Assembly (NCBI RefSeq): GCF_000350145.1
Contig: NZ_BAOL01000101.1
Span: 1 to 37,248, forward strand
Reading direction: 5' to 3'
Length of the DNA stretch: 37,248 bases
DNA from: Ilumatobacter nonamiensis YM16-303
Lineage (GTDB): Bacteria; Actinomycetota; Acidimicrobiia; Acidimicrobiales; Ilumatobacteraceae
The notes beneath the pieces are model-generated. The model saw nothing but the letters and a program-made list of their open reading frames with translations. It was not told where the DNA came from and searched no databases. Made by a program: the position numbers and the translations under genes. The first letter of the stretch is position 1; each line of letters begins with the position of its first letter. Shown here one piece after another: positions 14,782 through 20,584 of the stretch.

Positions 14782-14937
14782 ATGGCCGGAGCGATCATCC
14801 TCATCATCGCCATGATCGGCGTCGGCGTTGCCGTGCTCATGACGGGCGCCGTGTGCTCGGCGATTCTCGGTGAATCACTGCGCCGGGACGGGATCGCCCG
14901 CAACGAGGGCAGCGAACTCCTCGAACTCCAAGACTGA
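14782..14937 (+). CDS. Small single-pass membrane protein (51 aa)
   Basis: 51 aa. Residues about 3-30 form one hydrophobic helix (GAIILIIAMIGVGVAVLMTG), and the rest is a charged C-terminal tail ending LLELQD. It resembles no family I can name. Support for being real: a well-placed TACACT hexamer, GC-biased third positions, and a snug fit between ridA (59 bp upstream) and the amidohydrolase (5 bp downstream). It is probably cotranscribed with the amidohydrolase. It may be a small regulator or assembly factor of a membrane complex; no function is claimed. Confidence 0.65.
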   Translation: MAGAIILIIAMIGVGVAVLMTGAVCSAILGESLRRDGIARNEGSELLELQD

Positions 14938-14942
14938 CCACC

Positions 14943-16328
14943 GTGTCGGAATCGGTCGGCCCCGAGCGCGCCGATCTCGTCATCGCCCACGCCCGGTGTC
15001 TGGCAACGGTCGACGATGCACGTCGTGAACTGAGCGACGGATGGTTGGCGATCACCGACGGGCTGGTCTCGGGCGTCGGTACGGGTGAACCGCCGGATGC
15101 GGACGAGACGATCGACGCAGCGAATTGCCTGGTCACCCCGGGTCTGGTGAACACGCACCACCACCTGTATCAGAATCTCACCCGGGCGTTCCCGCCGATG
15201 ACCGACAAGCCGCTGTTCGGCTGGTTGCAGTCGCTGTATCCGCTGTGGCGGTCGATCGACACCGAATCGGTCTACGTGTCGGCGTGGGTGGGTCTCGCCG
15301 AACTCGCGCTGTCGGGATGCACCACCTCGACCGATCACCTCTATCTCCATCCGCGCGGTGCGGGGGATCTGCTCGGCGCCGAGATCGAAGCTGCTCGTGA
15401 CCTGGGCATCCGATTCCATCCGACCCGCGGGTCGATGTCGTTGTCGGAGAAGGACGGCGGTCTGCCGCCCGATGACGTGGTCGCCGATGACGACGAGATC
15501 CTGGCCGCCTGCGAGGAGGCGGTGGAGCGTCACCATGACCGGACGTTCGGTGCGATGACCCGCGTCGCCCTGGCACCGTGTTCGCCGTTCTCGGTGACCG
15601 AGGATCTGATGGTGAGGACCGGCGAACTCGCGGAACGCCTCGACGTCCGGTTGCACACCCACTTCGCGGAGAACGCTGAGGACGACGAGTTCAGCCTCGC
15701 GACCTTCGGATGTCGACCGATGGAGTACCTCGAGCGGACCGGGTGGTGCACGGATCGCACCTGGGTCGCCCATTGCGTGATGCCGAACGCGGACGAGATC
15801 GCCCGCCTCGGCGCGGCCGGCGTCGGCGCGGCGCACTGTCCGTCGAGCAACCTGATCCTCGCGTCGGGAATCTCGCCCGTCGTCGACCTCCGAGCGGCGG
15901 GAGTGAAGGTCGGCCTCGGTGTCGATGGCTCGTCATCGGCCGACAGCGCCTCTCTGTGGTTGGAGGCGCGTCAGGCGATGCTGCTCGCGAAACTCCGCAA
16001 CGGGGCCGGCGCGGGCACGGCGCGGATGGCGCTCGAGATCGCCACGGTCGGCGGCGCCGGCTGTCTGGGTCGCGAGGGCGAGATCGGAACCTTGCAGGTG
16101 GGCGCGGTCGCCGACGTGGCCGTGTGGTCGCTCACCGGACCCACATTTGCGGGGGCGATCGCCGACCCGATCGAAGCATGGCTGCGCTGCGGACCCACCG
16201 GTGTGCGCGACACGATCGTCCACGGGCGACCGATCGTCCGCGACGGGATGCTGGTCTCGGATCGGCTGGAGGAGATGTTGAACGCCCACGACGTCCAGGC
16301 TCGTCGCATCCAACAACTCGATGTGTGA
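14943..16328 (+). CDS. 8-oxoguanine deaminase-like amidohydrolase (TrzN/AtzB/SsnA superfamily)
   Basis: 461 aa, GTG start. Metal-dependent TIM-barrel amidohydrolase. Metal ligands seen: TPGLVNTHHHLYQNL (HxH), VRLHTHFAEN (His and the nearby Glu), VAHCVMP (His) and GLGVDGSSSADS (Asp). CPSSNL is also typical. Both the LYQNLTRAFP start and DGSSSADSASL match the 8-oxoguanine deaminase/hydroxydechloroatrazine group, which removes an amino group from a purine or triazine ring. 8-oxoguanine is my best guess for the substrate, but isoxanthopterin or related pterin rings remain possible. The N- and C-terminal beta sandwich (VITDGLV, VRDTIVHGRPIVRDG) is complete. RidA upstream would fit ammonia or imine handling. 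Confidence 0.87.
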   Translation: MSESVGPERADLVIAHARCLATVDDARRELSDGWLAITDGLVSGVGTGEPPDADETIDAANCLVTPGLVNTHHHLYQNLTRAFPPMTDKPLFGWLQSLYPLWRSIDTESVYVSAWVGLAELALSGCTTSTDHLYLHPRGAGDLLGAEIEAARDLGIRFHPTRGSMSLSEKDGGLPPDDVVADDDEILAACEEAVERHHDRTFGAMTRVALAPCSPFSVTEDLMVRTGELAERLDVRLHTHFAENAEDDEFSLATFGCRPMEYLERTGWCTDRTWVAHCVMPNADEIARLGAAGVGAAHCPSSNLILASGISPVVDLRAAGVKVGLGVDGSSSADSASLWLEARQAMLLAKLRNGAGAGTARMALEIATVGGAGCLGREGEIGTLQVGAVADVAVWSLTGPTFAGAIADPIEAWLRCGPTGVRDTIVHGRPIVRDGMLVSDRLEEMLNAHDVQARRIQQLDV

Positions 16329-16385
16329 CGTGGGACGCCCCGCCGCGACGTCGGAGACGGTCGCGAATTCGCCAGACTGTGTGCC

Positions 16386-17147
16386 GTGATCTCCCAGGTG
16401 TCCACTCGTTGCCGGACTGTCGCGCTCTGCGTCGTCCTCGGCGCGCTCGCCGCCTGCACGATGTCGACCGAGGCGTCCGAGGGCACCCCCGCCGACCCTG
16501 CCGAGGACGAAGTGCTCGCCCCGCTGCCGACGATCGGGCTGGGTTCCAGCAGCGGTGATCTGGAGACATCGACCGGGAACACGGCCGATGACGCCGACGC
16601 GGTCGAGTCGATCACCATGATCGGCGACTCGATCACCGTGGCATCGACCGAGCAGCTGTACGGCCAGTTCGACCAGCTCGGCTTCGATGACGTCACGATC
16701 GTCTCCCAACAGGGCAAGCGGATGGGCGAGACGTTCGGCGACAACACGAGCGGCGTGCGGATCGCGAGCTATCTCGCTTCCGAGTACGACGGCGACCCCG
16801 CAGAGAACCTGTGGATCGTGGCACTCGGAACCAACGACATCAGCCAGTACGACGACCCCGGCGAACTCGAAGCCGTGGTCGATTCGATCATCGACGCGGT
16901 CCCGGACGATTCACCTCTGATCTGGGTGAACACGTACTTCGAGCAGCACCCGATCGACACCGCTGCCGTGAACGCGGCGATCTCCCAGGCCGTCGCGGAA
17001 CGCGGGAATGCGACGGTGGGGTCGTGGAACAGCTACGCGCCGACCGATGGTGTGATCAGTAGTGACGGCGTCCACCCGACCGACGCGGGCGAGATCGCTT
17101 TCGCGAACGTGGTCACCTCGACCGCGGCCGATTTCCTCGGACGCTGA
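16386..17147 (+). CDS. SGNH/GDSL hydrolase lipoprotein
   Basis: 253 aa, GTG start. A lipoprotein signal ends with LGALAAC, the lipobox Cys being at about residue 24. The mature protein begins with an acidic linker. The SGNH fold is shown by block I ITMIGDSITV (catalytic Ser), block III VALGTNDIS (oxyanion Asn) and block V DGVHPTDAG (catalytic Asp/His pair). Such enzymes hydrolyse esters, lipids or O-acetyl groups on cell-wall sugars; the substrate is unknown. Location is the outer face of the membrane. A CAGACT hexamer 7 nt before the GTG hints at a leaderless mRNA. The gene ends 149 bp before the convergent glnR; a short GGGGC/GCCCC hairpin near 17153 is the only structure I see between them. 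Confidence 0.88.
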   Translation: MISQVSTRCRTVALCVVLGALAACTMSTEASEGTPADPAEDEVLAPLPTIGLGSSSGDLETSTGNTADDADAVESITMIGDSITVASTEQLYGQFDQLGFDDVTIVSQQGKRMGETFGDNTSGVRIASYLASEYDGDPAENLWIVALGTNDISQYDDPGELEAVVDSIIDAVPDDSPLIWVNTYFEQHPIDTAAVNAAISQAVAERGNATVGSWNSYAPTDGVISSDGVHPTDAGEIAFANVVTSTAADFLGR

Positions 17148-17296
17148 CCCTCCGGGGCTCGCCCCACTCGGCCTGACATCGTGTCGACGGGACGGCTCGC
17201 GGTCAGGTCACGGACACGGCTGCGCCGACGGATCGGCTCCAGGGTCGGACGTACCAGAACGACGAGGACGCGCTTCTCGGACCGGTCGCGATGTGG

Positions 17297-17989
17297 TCAG
17301 CTGTCCCAGCGGGACTGGCCGAAGCGGTATCCGACCGAACGCACGGTCTGGATCAGGTTGGCGTGTTCCTCGCCGAGCTTCGCGCGCAGCCGTCGGACGT
17401 GGACGTCGACCGTGCGGGCGCCGCCGTAGTACTCGTAACCCCACACCCGGCTGAGCAGGATCTCGCGGGTGAACACCTTGCCCGGGTTCTGGGCGAGGAA
17501 CTTCAGCAGCTCGTACTCCATGTACGTCATGTCGAGCGACCTGCCGCTGATCGACGCCTGGTACGTCTCGAGGTTCAGGGCGAGCGACCCGTACTCGACC
17601 ACGTCGGCCGACTGGACCTCGGCCTCCGCGCTGAGCAGGTGCCGCAGCCGTGCCTCGAGCTCGGTGGGATGGAACGGGGAGAGGCAGAAGTCGTCGAAGA
17701 GATCGTCGCGGTGCTCGAGTTCGGCCAGCTGGTTGCCGGCGACGAGGATGAGCGCCGGAGTCGGCACCGTGTTCTGCTTGCGGACGGTGCGCAGAAAGCT
17801 CCAGGCGCCGTCGAGGTCATCGGTCGCGTTCACGATGACGCCCGCCCAGCCACCGACGGGCTCGGCTTCGGCGGCTGCCTCGGTCGTGCCGACCGCCTTC
17901 CAGGAATAGCCGGCGAGGTCGAGTGTTCGCGCCAGCTCGGGCGACGCCGGATCGGGGACGACGGCGATCTGGCGGGTCGAATCACTCAT
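17297..17989 (-). CDS. glnR: GlnR-type orphan OmpR-family nitrogen regulator
   Basis: 230 aa. The C-terminal winged-helix domain (about 130-228) is very close to actinobacterial GlnR: LDMTYMEYELLKFLAQNPGKVFTRE..., RVWGYEYYGGARTVDVHVRRLRAKLG and LIQTVRSVGYRF. The N-terminal receiver-like domain (about 1-118) is degenerate: the phospho-acceptor Asp position reads GVIVNATDD (Asn), and the Lys of the usual KPF motif is missing (LSPFHPTEL). GlnR proteins are known to act without a partner kinase, which agrees. It lies 4 bp after a type I glutamine synthetase gene on the same strand and close to glnII, so it probably activates nitrogen-assimilation genes, including those beside it. Confidence 0.88.
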   Translation of the reverse strand: MSDSTRQIAVVPDPASPELARTLDLAGYSWKAVGTTEAAAEAEPVGGWAGVIVNATDDLDGAWSFLRTVRKQNTVPTPALILVAGNQLAELEHRDDLFDDFCLSPFHPTELEARLRHLLSAEAEVQSADVVEYGSLALNLETYQASISGRSLDMTYMEYELLKFLAQNPGKVFTREILLSRVWGYEYYGGARTVDVHVRRLRAKLGEEHANLIQTVRSVGYRFGQSRWDS

Positions 17990-17993
17990 GGCT

Positions 17994-19337
17994 CTACAGC
18001 GACCTCAGATAGCGGTCCCGCTCGAACGGCGTGACCTGCGTCTTGTACGCCCGCCATTCGTGGCGTTTGTTGCGGACGAACCACTCGAAGATGTGTTCGC
18101 CGAGGGCGCCCTGCACGAGTTCGGAGCGTTCCATGATGATCAGCGCATCGTTGAGCGACTGTGGCAGTTGGTTGATGCCGAGCTTCGCGAGCACGTCGTC
18201 GTCGATCTCGAAGAGGTTCGCGTCGGCTTCCTCGGGCAACTCGTAGCCCTCCTCCACGCCGCGCATCCCGGCGGCGAGGATGAGGCTGAACGCGAGGTAC
18301 GGATTGCACGCCGGATCGGCGGACCGGTACTCGATCCGGGTGGCGAGGGGATTGCCTCGCTTCGCGATCGGCACGCGGATCAGGCCGCTGCGGTTGTCCC
18401 GCGCCCAGCTGATGTGGACCGGTGCTTCGAAGTTCGGGACGAGGCGCTTGTAGCTGTTGACCGTCTGGTTGGTGACCGCGGTGATCTCGGCGGCGTGGTG
18501 CAACAGTCCGGCCATGAACGACTTCGCCGTGTCGCTCAGGTTGTACCCGTCGTTCTCGTCGTAGAACGCGTTCTCGTCGCCGCGGAAGAGCGACATGTGG
18601 AGGTGCATGCCCGATCCCTGGAGACCTTCGAGCGGCTTGGGCATGAAGGTCGCATGAACACCGTTGCGGGCTGCGATCTCGCGCACCGCGAGGCGCAACG
18701 TCATCATCGAGTCGGCCATGGTGAGCGCATCGGTGTGGCGCAGGTCGATCTCCTGCTGGCCCGGTGCGTCCTCGTGGAAGCTGAACTCGACGGGGATTCC
18801 CATCGTCTCGAGCGTGCGAATCGTCTTCTTGCGCAGCTCCCCGGTGACGTCGTTGGTGGTGTGATCGAAGAAACCGCCGTCGTCGAACGGGACGGGTTCG
18901 GCACCCGGGGTCAACGGCTCGAAGTAGAAGTACTCGACGTCGGGTGAGACGTAGAACGTGAGTCCGGCGTCGTGCGCAGCCTTGACGTGGCGGCGCAACA
19001 CCTGGCGGGGGTCACCTTCGAACGCGGTGCCGTCGAAATGATGGATGTCGCAGAAGATGCGAGCCTCGGGCGCTCCCGGGTCGGCCCAGGGGAGCAGCTC
19101 GAAGGTGTCGGGGTCGGGGATCGCGAGGACGTCGGATTCCTGAACGCGGCTGAACCCGTCGATCGACGACCCGTCGAAGGTGAGCCCGTCGCTGAGCGCG
19201 TTGTCGAGCTCGGGCGGCGAGATCGCCATGCTCTTCAGGTTGCCGAGGACGTCGGTGAACCAGAGCCGGATCAACCGGACTCCGCGCTCCTCGACCGATC
19301 GAAGGACGTACGCCTTCTGCTGCTCGTTCATGTCCAC
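17994..19337 (-). CDS. glnA: Type I glutamine synthetase, not of the adenylylated kind
   Basis: 447 aa; condenses ammonia and glutamate with ATP to give glutamine. GS-I motifs: LTFDGSSIDGF, SPDVEYFYFE, the Glu-rich metal site FSFHEDAPGQQEIDLRH, GSGMHLHMS, NQTVNSYKRLVP and RIEYRSADPACNPYLAFS. Near the C-terminus NLFEID stands where regulated GS-I enzymes have NLYDLP, so the adenylylated Tyr is Phe and ATase control is unlikely. The C-terminus (FVRNKRHEWRAYKTQVTPFE) and length resemble mycobacterial GlnA2-like proteins. GTG start 19337 is preferred over ATG 19331 because TAGAGT lies 6 nt upstream. It is cotranscribed with glnR. Confidence 0.94.
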   Translation of the reverse strand: MDMNEQQKAYVLRSVEERGVRLIRLWFTDVLGNLKSMAISPPELDNALSDGLTFDGSSIDGFSRVQESDVLAIPDPDTFELLPWADPGAPEARIFCDIHHFDGTAFEGDPRQVLRRHVKAAHDAGLTFYVSPDVEYFYFEPLTPGAEPVPFDDGGFFDHTTNDVTGELRKKTIRTLETMGIPVEFSFHEDAPGQQEIDLRHTDALTMADSMMTLRLAVREIAARNGVHATFMPKPLEGLQGSGMHLHMSLFRGDENAFYDENDGYNLSDTAKSFMAGLLHHAAEITAVTNQTVNSYKRLVPNFEAPVHISWARDNRSGLIRVPIAKRGNPLATRIEYRSADPACNPYLAFSLILAAGMRGVEEGYELPEEADANLFEIDDDVLAKLGINQLPQSLNDALIIMERSELVQGALGEHIFEWFVRNKRHEWRAYKTQVTPFERDRYLRSL

Positions 19338-19343
19338 CTCATC

Positions 19344-19349
19344 ACTCTA
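19344..19349 (-). promoter_or_regulatory. Leaderless -10 hexamer of glnA
   Basis: TAGAGT on the minus strand, 6 nt before GTG 19337. It sits between the glnII terminator and glnA, so glnA-glnR has its own promoter. Confidence 0.6.
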
Positions 19350-19357
19350 GAACCGAA

Positions 19358-19389
19358 GACGGGGTGAGGACTCATGCCCTCACCCCGTC
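19358..19389 (-). terminator. Terminator hairpin of glnII
   Basis: A perfect 11-bp stem, GACGGGGTGAG (19358-19368) with CTCACCCCGTC (19379-19389), and a 10-nt loop. Read on the minus strand, the stem is followed by TTCGGTTCT, a weak U-tract. It lies 26 bp beyond the glnII stop. Confidence 0.7.
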
Positions 19390-19415
19390 GGAGAATCAAC
19401 TCTGCGTTGTCGGTG

Positions 19416-20423
19416 TCACATCGCCGAGCAGACCGTGTCGGTCATGAGGCGGGCGACGACGTAGGGATCCATGTTGCCGTTGGGGCGGCGATCCTCGAGG
19501 TAGCCCTTCTTGTCGACCGACACCTGCCACGGAATCCGGATCGACGCGCCGCGATCGGACACGCCGTAGCTGAACTGGTCGTGGCGCTGCGTCTCGTGCG
19601 CCCCGGTGAGGCGGTCTTCGACTCCGGCGCCGTAGTTCTTGATGTGCAGGGCGGCCTTCTCGCCGATCGCCTTGCAGCCGGCTTCGATGTACTTGTAGCC
19701 GCCGTCCTCGCGCATCTCCTTGGTGGAGAAGTTGGTGTGTGCGCCGGCACCGTTCCAGTCGCCCTTGACGGGCTTCGCATCGATGCTGATGACGACGCCG
19801 TAGTCCTCGGCGATGCGGTGCAGCAGCCAGCGGGCGACCCACAACTCGTCGGCGACCTCGAGCAGGCCGCGGGGTCCGACCTGGAACTCCCACTGACCGG
19901 GCATCACTTCGGCGTTGATGCCCGACAGGCCGATTCCGGCTGCGAGGCACGCGTCCATGTGCTCTTCGACGATCTGGCGACCGGTGATCGCGTAGTCGCC
20001 GACACCGCAGTAGTACGGACCCTGCGGAGCGGGGTAGCCGCCGTCGGGGAACCCGAGCGGGCTGAGGTCGGACTTGAGCATCGTGTATTCCTGCTCGATG
20101 CCGAACATCGGCTCGTGCTTCTTGTACTTCTTCGCGGTGCGCGCGGCTGCAGCGCGGGTGTTGGTGGGGTGCGCCTTGCCGTCGACCAGCATCACTTCAC
20201 ACATCACGAGGACGTGCTCGCCGCCACGGATCGGGTCCGGGAACGCACGAACCGGCTTGAGGACACAGTCACTCTTGTCGCCGGTGGCCTGGTTGGTCGA
20301 CGAGCCGTCGAACCCCCAGATCGGGTAGTCGTCGGTTGGCTCGTCCAGGATCTTCGTCTTCGAGCGGAGCTGTGGGGTGGGCTCCGTTCCGTCGATCCAG
20401 ATGTATTCAGCCTTGATAGCCAC
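19416..20423 (-). CDS. glnII: Type II (eukaryotic-type) glutamine synthetase
   Basis: 335 aa, the short GS-II length, clearly different from the GS-I next door. Motifs: YPIWGFDGSSTNQA near the N-terminus, FGIEQEYTML, GINAEVMPGQWEFQVGP, the ammonia/ATP site NGAGAHTNFSTKEMR, and RRPNGNMDPYVV at the C-terminus. It makes glutamine in the cytosol; GS-II enzymes form decamers and are not controlled by adenylylation. The GTG start at 20423 has AGAGGA 8 nt upstream, so it is not leaderless. In Streptomyces glnII is activated by GlnR under nitrogen limitation, and a phased repeat at 20540-20577 could be the operator here. GS-I, GS-II and GlnR are all within 3.2 kb. Confidence 0.95.
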   Translation of the reverse strand: MAIKAEYIWIDGTEPTPQLRSKTKILDEPTDDYPIWGFDGSSTNQATGDKSDCVLKPVRAFPDPIRGGEHVLVMCEVMLVDGKAHPTNTRAAAARTAKKYKKHEPMFGIEQEYTMLKSDLSPLGFPDGGYPAPQGPYYCGVGDYAITGRQIVEEHMDACLAAGIGLSGINAEVMPGQWEFQVGPRGLLEVADELWVARWLLHRIAEDYGVVISIDAKPVKGDWNGAGAHTNFSTKEMREDGGYKYIEAGCKAIGEKAALHIKNYGAGVEDRLTGAHETQRHDQFSYGVSDRGASIRIPWQVSVDKKGYLEDRRPNGNMDPYVVARLMTDTVCSAM

Positions 20424-20481
20424 GTTGATTGTCCTCTGATCTCTTGTGAAATGGGGGTGTTCGTGTCTTTGTGCACGGCCG

Positions 20482-20487
20482 ACCCTA
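20482..20487 (-). promoter_or_regulatory. Candidate -10 of glnII
   Basis: TAGGGT on the minus strand; a start site around 20475 would give a leader of about 50 nt carrying the AGAGGA ribosome site. Confidence 0.4.
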
Positions 20488-20539
20488 TCGGCGGGTTCTC
20501 AGCCGGTTCCGAAGGCTGCCAGGGCGCAATTGCAGACCT

Positions 20540-20577
20540 GTTGCCCGATTGTGAACGGCGCGTGAACTGGCTGACGC
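20540..20577. promoter_or_regulatory. Candidate GlnR operator upstream of glnII (11-bp phased sites)
   Basis: GTTGCC (20540), GTGAAC (20551), GTGAAC (20562) and GACGCG (20573) recur with an exact 11-bp period. GlnR boxes are built from pairs of 5-mer sites repeating every 11 bp (gTnAc-n6-GaAAc), and the AAC ends match. It lies about 65-100 bp upstream of the proposed glnII start site, a usual position for an activator. The match to consensus is partial. Confidence 0.4.
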
Positions 20578-20584
20578 GTGCGAT

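Noticed and set aside
17148-17296. Terminator between the SGNH gene and glnR
   Set aside because: Only a 5-bp GGGGC/GCCCC stem with a 2-nt loop and no T-run is visible, which is too weak to call.
19331-19331. ATG 19331 as start of the GS-I gene
   Set aside because: GTG 19337 lies exactly 6 nt after TAGAGT, matching the other leaderless genes; the difference is only two residues.
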